Assembly: GCF_024704725.1 (NCBI RefSeq)
Contig: NZ_JALIQS010000008.1
Coordinates: 154,412-218,411, forward strand
From: Shinella sp. CPCC 101442
GTDB taxonomy: Bacteria > Pseudomonadota > Alphaproteobacteria > Rhizobiales > Rhizobiaceae
Direction of reading: 5' to 3'
DNA length: 64,000 bases
The notes beneath the pieces are model-generated. The model had not been told where the DNA came from and searched no databases. It saw only the letters and a program-made list of their open reading frames with translations. Position 1 is the stretch's first letter. Each line of letters begins with the position of its first letter. Shown piece after piece: positions 34,218 through 42,951 of the stretch. The translations under genes were made by a program, and so were the position numbers.

Positions 34218-34961
34218 GTGGCCAAAGTCGCGCAGGTCATTCCGGATCCTAAAGCGCCCGGGATGTATATCGCTCTGATCGAACCCGGAAGCTATCTTGA
34301 TTTCGTAAATGCCGTTCCCTTCAACGGGCCAAATGGTGTGATCGAGCACGGGGTGCTCAACGACGCCGGACGGATTTCGGGAAGGGCTCAAGCAGTAGTA
34401 CGGCCGATCTCAGCCGCAGATTTCAATCGCATTCTGTCGATTGGGGTGGCGGAAAATCAACCGGAACTGCCGCGGTCGGGTGAGGCAATCGACGGGATAC
34501 TGCCAAGCGGGCTCGCTGAGAGCACCCAGGCTCCTTTCATATTCGAGCTGGACAGAACGAGAGTTACACAGCTTTCATCACGCGTCGTTCGCGATCGGCT
34601 GTTCCGCCGCTTGATCTTGCAGGCCTATGACAAACGCTGCGCGGTAACAGGCTTGAAGCTGATCAACGGCGGTGGCCGCGCGGAGGTTGATGCTGCCCAT
34701 ATCCGCCCCGTTGAAGCGAGTGGCCCGGACATTTTGTCGAACGGCATTGCGCTTTCCGGAACTGCACATTGGATGTTCGATCGCGGCCTTATCGGCTTGT
34801 CGGACGATCTCGAGGTTCTGGTTTCGCATCACGCAAACGACCGCGACAGCATCCAAGGCCTCATCAATAGAACGGGAAAAGCGATCGTGCCGGCAGGTAT
34901 CCACGAGCGACCTCATCCTCAATTTCTGAAATGGCATCGTGAGAATACCTTCAAGCACTAA
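34218..34961 (+). CDS. HNH endonuclease (COG3440-like), 5' end damaged
   Basis: 248 residues from GTG 34218. The C-terminal ~110 residues form an HNH nuclease module (LFRRLILQAYDKRCAVTGLK, AEVDAAHIRPVEASGPDILS, NGIALSGTAHWMFDRGLI), the pattern of predicted restriction-type HNH enzymes. The frame is open and strongly protein-like upstream as far as 34050 (GFGVFIHRTDSIYDDSPAEQ, then QYLGRVQACVGDWIIYYEPR), which is the family N-terminus, but no ATG/GTG/TTG start exists there. The codon where the initiator is expected reads ATC. So either initiation is non-canonical or the gene is N-terminally crippled and only the GTG product is made. It lies beside a dead recombinase, in keeping with a defence-type cargo gene. 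Confidence 0.7.
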   Translation: MAKVAQVIPDPKAPGMYIALIEPGSYLDFVNAVPFNGPNGVIEHGVLNDAGRISGRAQAVVRPISAADFNRILSIGVAENQPELPRSGEAIDGILPSGLAESTQAPFIFELDRTRVTQLSSRVVRDRLFRRLILQAYDKRCAVTGLKLINGGGRAEVDAAHIRPVEASGPDILSNGIALSGTAHWMFDRGLIGLSDDLEVLVSHHANDRDSIQGLINRTGKAIVPAGIHERPHPQFLKWHRENTFKH

Positions 34962-35375
34962 AAGCGAGTTGTGCATCACAACCGGTCCGCGGGAATGCCC
35001 ATGTCACGGCTCAAAATAGCGGATAGAGCGGGGACCATCGTTTGACGATGACTTCCTGCTGGTTCGTGCGGCCGAGGCCAGTCAAGGTATAGCCCTCATC
35101 AGGGGCATTTGCGCTGAACAGGAGATTGCCGCTGGGCGCCTGGCAGTGGCGATCAAGCAGCCCTGACCGGCGGCGTTCGCATATTATGCGCTTGCCTTGA
35201 CCGGCGCCGATCAGCACCCGGCGGTCAGGAGTTTTGTGTCATGGCTGCTGCAAGAGGCTGAACCGCCTCCTCTGGCCAGCCGTGCCTAGATAGCTTAACT
35301 GCAATGCTGCCAATATTGTCAAGCACTGACCGCCCCGGACGATTTGTTACGGTCTTGTCGCAGGTTCGAACCTCT
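34962..35375. other. Intergenic stretch without a recognisable gene
   Basis: 414 bp. A 68-codon minus-strand frame (35011-35217; SGNLLFSANAPDEGYTLTGL) looks weakly protein-like but belongs to no family I know and has no ribosome site. Around 35353-35380 a sequence resembling a tRNA T-arm (CAGGTTCGAACCTC) occurs, but no tRNA can be folded. Confidence 0.4.
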
Positions 35376-35725
35376 TCAAGACCTGGATTGTTTCACTAGT
35401 TTTGGCAAATCTTTACGCCGCCCCCATTCGTGCCAGAAGCAGTCATAAAAGCGCCAGTCCGGATTGCCCAGTTGCTCGACCATGAGGCCGAGGATGCAGG
35501 CTGTAACGCCTGAGCCGCAGGTGGTGATCACCTCGCCGGAAATGTCAGCCTGCGCGGCCGCGAAGACGGAACGTGCCTTTTTCTATCGTGACGAATTCGA
35601 AGTTGTTCTCGGCATCGAAGAATTTGGCCCAGGGCGTATTGATGGCGCCGGGCATGTAGCCCGAGGCGACGCCAGGATAACCCGACCCCTCCAGCCCGTC
35701 GAAACGGGCTGCGGTTGGCAGTCAA
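35376..35725 (-). pseudogene. Thiosulfate sulfurtransferase (rhodanese) C-terminal remnant, frameshifted
   Basis: On the minus strand, ARFDGLEGSGYPGVASGYMP then GAINTPWAKFFDAENNFEFV is a rhodanese-domain segment (GHMPGA.N-type motif). After a frameshift near 35580 the other frame carries the active-site loop VITTCGSGVTACILGLMVEQ and WRFYDCFWHEWG. The catalytic cysteine motif CGSGVTA is that of two-domain sulfurtransferases. The N-terminal domain is missing. Confidence 0.7.
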
Positions 35726-35869
35726 AGTGGTAGGGTCGTGAGAGGTGGTCCGATGCCAAAAACCATCGAGGATCGTCGATTTAGACCTAATCAAGAGCTT
35801 GGCATGGCGAGCGCCGATTTTCACCGATTTCGAACTTCGGGCACCTAAAGAGATTTGTCGGCATCGATG

Positions 35870-37123
35870 CTATTGAACCACGACCTTTAGTTTTGCCTGC
35901 TCTAAGGACCAATACTCCATCTCAAAGAGATCGGCTTCGTCGATTGGAGTGAAGCGTCCGTAGACCTCTGCCGCGTTGATTGCGCGCGTTGCCTGTTCGC
36001 AAAGGTCACCACCGATCTTTGCAGCCCTAGCGTTGGCGCCGAGGGCGTACATTCCTTTTCCACGCACCAAGACCACACGGGGATAGACGTCCAGCATATG
36101 TTTGCGCTCGCTGGTGCGAGTGGCATTGCGTGCGAAATAGGCGCGGTAGCGCTCGGCATAAGCGTCAAGTGCAGTACCTATCGCCTCCGCGCTCGCGTCT
36201 GGCGCGACAATCATTGGCCAGGGTTTGATACGGATGACATGGTCCGGCGTGACGGTGCCGCGCAGGCCGATCGCCTCCACGTTCTCTTTCGCGGTGTGCT
36301 CGCGGATCGCGGGGGTGGAGCGATAGTCGAGAAAGACGCCCTTTGCAAAGGGTGAACCCTCGCGGGCAAGGGCCTTTTCCAGCCGCGCCCTCAGCGCGGG
36401 ATCCTCTTCGCCGTCACTCTGCTGAGGGCCAGTGAGCGCCACGTTGGCGCGGGCAAGCTCGTCTTCCGCCATGGTGACGAACTCGATCATCAGTTCATAG
36501 GAGGCACGGGCATCGTCGGCGAAGGTGAAGAGGCCGTGATTCTCCAGCCAGAGGCCCTCGCAGCCTGGATGCTCGCGGTAGATGCGGTCTGCGACGATGG
36601 AAAGGTCGAAGCCCGGCATGACATAGGTCACATAGGCGAGCCGATCGCCGTAGATTCGCCGGACCGTTTCGCGCATGTCGGGCTGGTCGGCCAGCGCAAG
36701 GATGGCCGTCGCATGGGTATGGTCGACGAAGGCAAAGGGCAGGAAGGCGTGCAGCAGCGCCTCGACGGATGGGTTGGGTGCGTCCGCATCGATCAGGCTG
36801 GCGCGCAGCAGCCACACCATGTCAGGGTCGGAAAGCCTGGGTCCATCGCGGGTTTCCAGCAATGGTACGAGACGCACGGCCGGCAGGCCCGGCGCCTCGA
36901 TCGTGTCGAGGTCCCAACCGCTGCCCTTGATATGCATCAGCGCTTCGCCACCGTCGGAGGTGACCTTGACGGAGGTGTTGCCGCCGCCGTGCAGCACGAG
37001 ATCGGGATCGCCGCCGATGATGCGGGAGGTGTAGATGCGAAGGCCGAGTGCCTCGCTCTGCCCTGCCGCCAGCGCGGCCTCCACGTAGCGTGCAGCGGTC
37101 TCGTCGTTCCAGCGGCTTTTCAT
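35870..37123 (-). CDS. Class II aldolase/adducin-family protein in the lsr operon
   Basis: A 417-residue class II aldolase. Visible motifs: LHGGGNTSVKV (phosphate/substrate loop), VDHTHATAILALAD (the HxH zinc ligands) and LENHGLFTFADDA (third histidine). It resembles the aldolase half of the bifunctional aldolase/short-chain dehydrogenase proteins (RhaD-like) but lacks the ~270-residue dehydrogenase half. It is the last gene of the lsrACDB transcript, 66 bp after lsrB, where enterobacteria carry lsrF. It may cleave or isomerise the phosphorylated AI-2 product, or salvage a related sugar; this is inference from position. A GC-rich stem-loop separates it from lsrB, suggesting lower expression. 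Confidence 0.85.
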   Translation of the reverse strand: MKSRWNDETAARYVEAALAAGQSEALGLRIYTSRIIGGDPDLVLHGGGNTSVKVTSDGGEALMHIKGSGWDLDTIEAPGLPAVRLVPLLETRDGPRLSDPDMVWLLRASLIDADAPNPSVEALLHAFLPFAFVDHTHATAILALADQPDMRETVRRIYGDRLAYVTYVMPGFDLSIVADRIYREHPGCEGLWLENHGLFTFADDARASYELMIEFVTMAEDELARANVALTGPQQSDGEEDPALRARLEKALAREGSPFAKGVFLDYRSTPAIREHTAKENVEAIGLRGTVTPDHVIRIKPWPMIVAPDASAEAIGTALDAYAERYRAYFARNATRTSERKHMLDVYPRVVLVRGKGMYALGANARAAKIGGDLCEQATRAINAAEVYGRFTPIDEADLFEMEYWSLEQAKLKVVVQ

Positions 37124-37152
37124 GCGTATCGTCCTGTTTTTCGGAATGAATA

Positions 37153-37178
37153 CGGCGGGCAGCCGAAGCCGCCCGCCG
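37153..37178 (-). promoter_or_regulatory. Stem-loop between lsrB and the aldolase gene
   Basis: CGGCGGGC (37153-37160) and GCCCGCCG (37171-37178), a perfect 8-bp GC stem without a T run. Such stems after binding-protein genes commonly protect the upstream mRNA from 3' exonucleases and reduce read-through. Confidence 0.5.
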
Positions 37179-37189
37179 CTTATGCCTGA

Positions 37190-38221
37190 TCAGAAGTCGA
37201 AGTTGGCGATATTGTCCTTGGTGAAGACCGTGCGCTCGGGAAGCAGGATGATGCCGTTGCCGTCGGCTTCGTAGTCGTAGCCCTGCACCTTGTTGGCCGA
37301 GACTTCGACGGTGCCGACGCCCGGAATCTCCAGCTTGTCGCCGACCTTCATCGGGCCATTCTTCAGGACGTGATCGGCAACATAGACCGAGATCTTGCCC
37401 TGCTGCGTGACATCCCACAGGCCGAAACGCTGGATGGTGCCGCGCTCGATATAGGGACGCATGACATTCGGCGTGGAGAAGCCGACGATGGTGACGCCTT
37501 CGGCGCGCTTCAGGTTTTCGGCAGCCTGCGCGGCGGCCGGCAGGGCGTTGGCGTCGGGTGCGATGATCGCGTCGAGATCAGGATAGGTCTGAAGGATGCT
37601 TTCGGCCGTCTGCAGCGATTTCTGCGCGTCGTTATAGCCATACTGGGTGGTGACGATTTCCCAGCCTGGATGCTCCTTGGCGATCTTTGCCTTCGCGGCT
37701 TCCGCCCAGGCGTTCTGGTCGGTCACGGTCGGGCTGGAATAGAAGAAGGCGACCTTGGCCTTTTCCTTCGTGACACCTTCAGCTGCCATGTCGACCAAGA
37801 GACTGCCGAGCTGCTCGGGCGTGCCTTGGTTGATGTAATAGCTGCGGCAATCGGGGTTGACGTCGCTGTCCCAGGTCATGACGAGCACGCCGCGCTCCAT
37901 GGCGCGCTTGAGTGCCGGGCATAGGCCATCGGGCGAGACGGAGGAGACGATCAGCGCATTGTAGCCTTGGTTGACGAAGTTGTTGATGAACTGCACCTGG
38001 CCGGAAACGCTGGGTTCCGTCGGGCCGTCATAGGTGACCTTCGCGCCGACTTCCCCGCCCGCCTTCGTCGCGCCGGCCCCGCCGGAGGTGAAGAAGCCGA
38101 CACCCACCAGCTTGGGGATGAAGGCGATCTGGTTTTCGGCATGGGCCGCACCTGAGGCGAGCACGGTGCCCGCGAGAAGCGCGGCGGCGAAAGCGCTGGA
38201 TTTCATAACGGTCTTGATCAT
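37190..38221 (-). CDS. lsrB: AI-2 (autoinducer-2) periplasmic binding protein LsrB
   Basis: A ~343-residue binding protein with a signal peptide ending [10 protein letters not shown]. The mature part is very close to enterobacterial LsrB as I recall it: [60 protein letters not shown], then [16 protein letters not shown] and [17 protein letters not shown]. These include the ligand-contacting stretches, so it should bind (2R,4S)-THMF, the non-borated AI-2 form. The ATG at 38221 has the best spacing to AGGAGG; an ATG at 38227 overlaps the lsrD stop. This is the most diagnostic gene of the operon. Confidence 0.95.
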   Translation of the reverse strand: MIKTVMKSSAFAAALLAGTVLASGAAHAENQIAFIPKLVGVGFFTSGGAGATKAGGEVGAKVTYDGPTEPSVSGQVQFINNFVNQGYNALIVSSVSPDGLCPALKRAMERGVLVMTWDSDVNPDCRSYYINQGTPEQLGSLLVDMAAEGVTKEKAKVAFFYSSPTVTDQNAWAEAAKAKIAKEHPGWEIVTTQYGYNDAQKSLQTAESILQTYPDLDAIIAPDANALPAAAQAAENLKRAEGVTIVGFSTPNVMRPYIERGTIQRFGLWDVTQQGKISVYVADHVLKNGPMKVGDKLEIPGVGTVEVSANKVQGYDYEADGNGIILLPERTVFTKDNIANFDF

Positions 38222-38223
38222 TC

Positions 38224-39237
38224 TCATTCTCCTCCTGAAGTGACTGCCACCCGGGTCTGTCTCTTTTGCCGGGCGACGGCGATGAAATCGGCCAGCATTG
38301 CGCTTCCGTGACGCAGTGCGACCGCGACAACCAGCAACCCTCCCGAAAGTGCGCTGGAAATCTGGCTGGGGACGCCGGCCGCCTGCAGGCCCTGCTGCAG
38401 GTAGCCGATGACGAATGTGGCGATCAGGGTGCCGAGGATGGATCCCTGGCCGCCATAGATGGAGGCACCACCGAGCACGGCCGCCGTGACGGCGGGCAGC
38501 AGCGTCGCCGAGCCGAGGTCGACGCGCGCGGAGCCGAAATAGGCCGACATGACGAGGCCGGCGATGGCAGCCGAAACGCCCGTGATGACATAGGTGATGG
38601 TCTGCACGCGGCCGACCGGGATGCCGGCAAAGCGCGCCGCGCTTTCCGACTGGCCGGAGAGGAACACGGCGCGGCCGAAGCGGGTGAAATGCAGCAGCAC
38701 CACCAGCACGAAGGCGAGCGCGAGAAACAGCGCGAGCGGGGCCGGCAGGCCGAGGACTTCCGCATAACCGAAGGCGTTGAAGGCTTCCGGGAAATTGCCG
38801 ATGCCCTCATAGCCGCCCGCGCCGACGAGGCCTGAGGCGACCGTCGCGGTGCCCTGGAAGAGGTAGAGGCTGCCGAGCGTCACGACGAGCGGCTGGATCT
38901 TGGACAGGTGGACGATCGTGGCGTTGAGGAGGCCGCAGAGCGCGCCGGAGACCAGCGCCAGCGCGATCGAAAGCGGCAGCGGCACGCCGTAGAAGGTGGC
39001 GACACCGAAGACGATGGCGGCAAGGCCGATCACCGAGGCGAAGGAGACGTCGATGCCGCCGGCGATGATGACGAGGGTCAAAGGCAGGGCGACGATGCCG
39101 ATCTGGACGAAGTCGGAGGTGCCGTAGATTAGGTTCGCGACATTGAGGAAGCGCGGATTGACGAGGCCGAAGATGACAAGCTCGGCGATGAGCATGGCAA
39201 GGAGGGCGCTCTCCCAGCGGAAGATGAGCTTCTTCAT
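38224..39237 (-). CDS. lsrD: AI-2 ABC transporter permease LsrD
   Basis: A 337-residue inner-membrane permease of the ribose/AI-2 type (BPD_transp_2) with about 8-10 membrane helices, the conserved [20 protein letters not shown] and the cytoplasmic coupling loop ([20 protein letters not shown]). It pairs with LsrC to form the channel for AI-2 delivered by LsrB. Its start overlaps the lsrC stop by 4 nt and its stop overlaps the lsrB start region. Assignment as D rather than C follows the A-C-D-B gene order. Confidence 0.9.
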   Translation of the reverse strand: MKKLIFRWESALLAMLIAELVIFGLVNPRFLNVANLIYGTSDFVQIGIVALPLTLVIIAGGIDVSFASVIGLAAIVFGVATFYGVPLPLSIALALVSGALCGLLNATIVHLSKIQPLVVTLGSLYLFQGTATVASGLVGAGGYEGIGNFPEAFNAFGYAEVLGLPAPLALFLALAFVLVVLLHFTRFGRAVFLSGQSESAARFAGIPVGRVQTITYVITGVSAAIAGLVMSAYFGSARVDLGSATLLPAVTAAVLGGASIYGGQGSILGTLIATFVIGYLQQGLQAAGVPSQISSALSGGLLVVAVALRHGSAMLADFIAVARQKRQTRVAVTSGGE

Positions 39238-40265
39238 CGGCCTGCCTCCACGGTGCGCGCCGTTGTCGTTTCAGCGGATTGGACAGGACTGCGCTCGTGC
39301 ACGGCATAGCGGCGGGCGCGGATGCGGCGGTCGATGATCTGGCGGATGCGCCCGTCGAGCAGCAGGACCGAGAGCAGGATCGCACCGGCGATGAAGTCGT
39401 TCCAGTAGGCGGGGATCTTCAGGAAGACGAGCGCGCTGTCGATGGAGGTGATGAAGATGACGGCGGAAAAGACGCCCGCAACCGAGCCGGTGCCGCCGAG
39501 CAGGCTGACCCCGCCGAGCACGTTGACGGCGATGGCTTTCAGCTCGATGCCGCTGCCCGCTTGGTTGGGGATGAAGCCGATCTGCGCCGCGAAGACGAGG
39601 CCGGCGAGCGCGGCGCAGATGCCGGTCGCGATGAAGGCGGTAAACTGCACACGCTTGACCGGCACGCCGAGATGGTGTGCGGCGGCGCGGTTGTCGCCGA
39701 CAGCGTAGAAATAGCGGCCGAAGCGCGTTTTGCGCAGCATCAGCCATGCGACGATGGCGAGGGCGAGCACGACGACGGTGAGCGCGGAAAAACCGGGGCC
39801 GAGATTGCCGGCGAGCGCCTTCAGGTCCTGCGGCAGGTCCTCGATCCAGCGCCCGCCGGTCAGAACGAGCATGATGCCGCGATAAAGGCCGAGCGTGCCG
39901 AGTGTGGCGACGATGGAGGGGATGCCGAGATAGGCGACCATCAATCCGTTGAAGGCGCCGGCGGCAGCGCCGGTCGCAAGGCAGAAGGCGATGGCGAGCG
40001 GCAGGCTGATACCGGCATTGAGCGACAGGCCGAGCACGGCCGCGCTGAGGCCGAGCACCGAGCCGCTGGAGACATCGATGTTGCGCGTCAGGATGACGAT
40101 CGTCGTTCCGAGCGAAATCAGCATCAAGACAAGGCTGTTGGAAACGACGACCGAGGCCGTGGCGCCGGAGAGGTAGCCGGGTGCGGCCGCGCCGATGGCG
40201 GCATAGGCGACGACGAGGACGGCGATGAGCGTTGCGACGCGGTTGCGCGCGAAGAGGTCAAGCAT
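39234..40265 (-). CDS. lsrC: AI-2 ABC transporter permease LsrC
   Basis: A ~343-residue permease with the same fold as Lsr[21 protein letters not shown] is the signature of sugar/AI-2 permeases, and [20 protein letters not shown] is the coupling loop. The ATG at 40265 ([13 protein letters not shown]) overlaps the lsrA stop by 8 nt and matches family starts better than an upstream ATG at 40292 lying inside lsrA. It forms the heterodimeric channel with LsrD. Confidence 0.9.
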   Translation of the reverse strand: MLDLFARNRVATLIAVLVVAYAAIGAAAPGYLSGATASVVVSNSLVLMLISLGTTIVILTRNIDVSSGSVLGLSAAVLGLSLNAGISLPLAIAFCLATGAAAGAFNGLMVAYLGIPSIVATLGTLGLYRGIMLVLTGGRWIEDLPQDLKALAGNLGPGFSALTVVVLALAIVAWLMLRKTRFGRYFYAVGDNRAAAHHLGVPVKRVQFTAFIATGICAALAGLVFAAQIGFIPNQAGSGIELKAIAVNVLGGVSLLGGTGSVAGVFSAVIFITSIDSALVFLKIPAYWNDFIAGAILLSVLLLDGRIRQIIDRRIRARRYAVHERSPVQSAETTTARTVEAGR

Positions 40266-41760
40266 GACGGGCCTCCGAGGCGCCGAAGGCAAGGCGGGCG
40301 ATGGTGTCCACCGAGATGTCGCCCGTCAGCTCCCCGCCGGGCTGGCCGAACGCCATGACCTCGACGCGGTCGGCGAGCTGTTCGATCTCGTCGAAATCCG
40401 AGGAGATGAGGACGATGGCGACGCCCTCGGCGGCGAGCTTGCGGATGAGGTCGTAGATATCGTTGCGGGCCGCGACGTCGACGCCGCGCGTCGGCTCGTC
40501 GAGAATCAACACCTTCGGCCGGGCGGACAGGCACTTGGCCAGCAGCACCTTCTGCTGGTTGCCGCCCGAAAGGCCGCGCACCTCCTGGCCGGGGCCGGTG
40601 CATTTGATGCCCATGCTGGCGCGGAATTCGTCGAAAGCCTTCCGCTCCGCGCCGGGGCGCAGGAAGAAGGGCAGTCGGTGCACGAGATAGGACGAGACGT
40701 TCCAGAAGAGCGGGGCTTCGAGGAAGAGGCCATGCTGCTGGCGATCTTCCGGCAGGTAGACGAGGCCGCGGTCGATGCAGAGGCGCGGCGAGCGCTTCTT
40801 CAACTCCATGCCGTCGAAGACGACGCTGCCCGCCGCCTGGGGGCGCAGGCCAAAGAGCGTTTCGGCGAATTCCGTTCGCCCCGCGCCGACAACGCCGGCA
40901 AGGCCGAGGATTTCACCCGCCCGCACATCGAGGCTGATATTGCGAAAACCCTCGCCGCTGAGACCGCGCACGCTGAGGCGCGGCTGGCCGATCTGCGAGA
41001 CCTTGCGGCCGGTGCGGTCCTTGCCCGAAGCCTCCGTGATCTGCACGCGGCTCATCGCGTCGATGATCTCGGCGTCGCTATAGCCGTCGAGCGGACCGGA
41101 GAGCACGATGACGCCGTCGCGCAATACGCTGATCGTGCCGCAGATTTCGCGGATCTCGCGCAGCTTGTGCGAGATGAAGAAGATGCCGACGCCCTGCGCC
41201 TGCAATTTGCGCACGCGCTGGAAGAGCGCGCTCGTCTCGAACGGGGTGAGGGCGGAGGTGGGCTCGTCGAGGATCAGCACGCGCGCATCGCGCACGAGGC
41301 CGCGCAGGATCTCGACGATCTGCCGTTCGGCGATTTCGAGGGCGGCGGCCTGCGCGTTGAGGTCGAGCGAGACGGAGAGTTCCGCGACGAGCTGCTCGAC
41401 ACGCGGGCGCAGGGCCTTGGGCGAGGCGGCAAGGCCGAGGCAGATATTTTCCAGAACGCTCTGGTTGGGCAGGATATGCGCTTCCTGCGGCACCAGGTAG
41501 AGACCGAGGTCCTGGGCATGGGCGGGCGAGGCATGGGCGAGCGCCCGGCCGTTGATTTCGATGGCGCCGGAATTGGCCGGGATGACGCCCGACATGATCT
41601 TCATGAGGCTCGATTTGCCGGCGCCGTTGCCGCCGAGAAGCGCGTGCACTTCTCCGGCCTGCAAGGCGAGCGAAACGCCCTTCAGCACCGGAACGGCACC
41701 GTAGGACTTCCAGATGTCCGTCAGCTTCGCGACCCTCCCGGCCGCCGGGCTATCCGTCAT
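40258..41760 (-). CDS. lsrA: AI-2 ABC transporter ATP-binding protein LsrA (two ATPase domains)
   Basis: A 500-residue double ATPase. Domain 1 has Walker A GGNGAGKSSLMKIMSG, and Walker B VLILDEPTSALTPFETSALF. Domain 2 has a degenerate Walker A region (GLAGVVGAGRTEFAETLFGL), signature LSGGNQQKVLLAK and Walker B VLILDEPTRGVDV. This asymmetric pattern is standard for sugar-type importers. It energises uptake through LsrC and LsrD. The ATG at 41760 (MTDSPAAGRV) is chosen over one 5 codons upstream. It is the first gene of the minus-strand operon, facing lsrR across a 240-bp control region. Confidence 0.93.
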   Translation of the reverse strand: MTDSPAAGRVAKLTDIWKSYGAVPVLKGVSLALQAGEVHALLGGNGAGKSSLMKIMSGVIPANSGAIEINGRALAHASPAHAQDLGLYLVPQEAHILPNQSVLENICLGLAASPKALRPRVEQLVAELSVSLDLNAQAAALEIAERQIVEILRGLVRDARVLILDEPTSALTPFETSALFQRVRKLQAQGVGIFFISHKLREIREICGTISVLRDGVIVLSGPLDGYSDAEIIDAMSRVQITEASGKDRTGRKVSQIGQPRLSVRGLSGEGFRNISLDVRAGEILGLAGVVGAGRTEFAETLFGLRPQAAGSVVFDGMELKKRSPRLCIDRGLVYLPEDRQQHGLFLEAPLFWNVSSYLVHRLPFFLRPGAERKAFDEFRASMGIKCTGPGQEVRGLSGGNQQKVLLAKCLSARPKVLILDEPTRGVDVAARNDIYDLIRKLAAEGVAIVLISSDFDEIEQLADRVEVMAFGQPGGELTGDISVDTIARLAFGASEARHA

Positions 41761-41771
41761 TCTGCACCTGT

Positions 41772-41799
41772 TCACATGTAATTCGTGACAATCATGTGA
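41772..41799. promoter_or_regulatory. Candidate LsrR operator in the lsrA-lsrR intergenic region
   Basis: An inverted repeat TCACATG (41772-41778) and CATGTGA (41793-41799) lies 12 bp before the lsrA start, in the 240-bp divergent control region (41761-42000). That region also has AT-rich promoter-like sequence near 41935-41975. Spacing and placement suit a repressor of the lsrA promoter. Confidence 0.4.
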
Positions 41800-42000
41800 T
41801 CATAGCGACAGCGGGGCGTCAATATGCTCAAGCTGCACGAAGAAGCCATGTCGACCCAATATTGCGCTGCAAAATATGATTTACCAGCGAAAATCAACGA
41901 ATTGCGACGGCAAAGAATTTTTCGCCGCACGGATACGTTGACGTATCAAAAGTTTTTTTGCTATTCAAATGATCAGAAATTGACCGAAAGGGCCGCTTGC

Positions 42001-42948
42001 ATGGCGACGGACAACGGGGAATGGAGCTACGCCGATACGGACGAGGAAATCCTCACCCGCATCGCGTGGTATTACTACAACGACGGGCTGACGCAGAACG
42101 AGATCGGCGAAAAGCTCAACATGTCGCGCATCAAGGTCTCGCGCCTGCTCGAGAGCGGCCGACGCTCCGGCATCATCCAGGTGCGCATCAACTCGCGCTA
42201 CCAGGGCTGTCTGGCGCTGGAGCGGCAGATCAAGGAGCGCTATGGGCTGCTCGAGGCCTATGTCGTGCCGCAGCTTCCCGACCAAGACCCGAGCGACCGG
42301 CTGGGGCAGGCGGCCGCACAGTTTCTCATGCAGCGGCTGCAGACGGACGATCTTCTGGCGGTCGGCTGGGGCGCGACGGTTTCCAACACCATCCAGCGGC
42401 TCGGCCATCTCGCCAACGAGCGCAATATCGGCCTGGTCAGCCTCACCGGCGGCGTCGGCACATATGTCGACGGCATGCGCACGGCCAATTGGGGCAGCGG
42501 CGTGCATCTGGTGCCTGCGCCGCTTGTCGTGCGTGATCCGGATGTGGCGCGCAATCTCTCCTCTGAGCCGGCGGTTGCCAACCTGCTCGACATGGCGCTC
42601 AACGCCACCTACCAGCTCGTTGGCATCGGGGAGCTTTCCGCCGCCTCCACCGTCGTGCGCTCGGGCTATGTCAGCCCCGACGAGGTGGAGCCGTTGCGCC
42701 GCAAGGGCGCGGTCGGCGATATCCTCTGCCAGTTCTACAACGAGCGCGGCGAGCCGCTAGACCTGCCGCTGCACGACCGGGTGATCGGCGTGAAGCTCGC
42801 GGCGCTCTCGCGTGCCGAAAAGGTCGTGGCGGCCGCCGGCGGCATCCAGAAGGTACAGGCCATTCACGCGGCGCTGCGCGGTAAATTCGTCGGCATCCTC
42901 ATCACCGACGAGACGACGGCCGCCGGCCTCATCGAGATCAAGGACTGA
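42001..42948 (+). CDS. lsrR: SorC/DeoR-family regulator LsrR
   Basis: A 315-residue regulator with an N-terminal helix-turn-helix (LTQNEIGEKLNMSRIKVSRL) and a C-terminal sugar-binding domain of the SorC type (~60-315; GWGATVSNTIQRLGHLANER, LVSLTGGVGTYVDGMRTANW, GKFVGILITDETTAAGLI). LsrR represses lsr genes and is released by phospho-AI-2 made by LsrK. The ATG at 42001 is chosen because homology begins there (DEEILTRIAWYYYNDGLTQN); the frame is open upstream to 41824 but that part is not protein-like. lsrK starts 3 bp after its stop. Confidence 0.9.
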   Translation: MATDNGEWSYADTDEEILTRIAWYYYNDGLTQNEIGEKLNMSRIKVSRLLESGRRSGIIQVRINSRYQGCLALERQIKERYGLLEAYVVPQLPDQDPSDRLGQAAAQFLMQRLQTDDLLAVGWGATVSNTIQRLGHLANERNIGLVSLTGGVGTYVDGMRTANWGSGVHLVPAPLVVRDPDVARNLSSEPAVANLLDMALNATYQLVGIGELSAASTVVRSGYVSPDEVEPLRRKGAVGDILCQFYNERGEPLDLPLHDRVIGVKLAALSRAEKVVAAAGGIQKVQAIHAALRGKFVGILITDETTAAGLIEIKD

Positions 42949-42951
42949 CCT

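Noticed and set aside
35870..37123. L-rhamnose catabolic operon (RhaD with rhaSTPQ).
   Set aside because: The aldolase alone resembles the RhaD half, but the neighbouring binding protein, kinase, regulator and LsrG are much closer to the AI-2 system, and no rhamnose isomerase or mutarotase is present.
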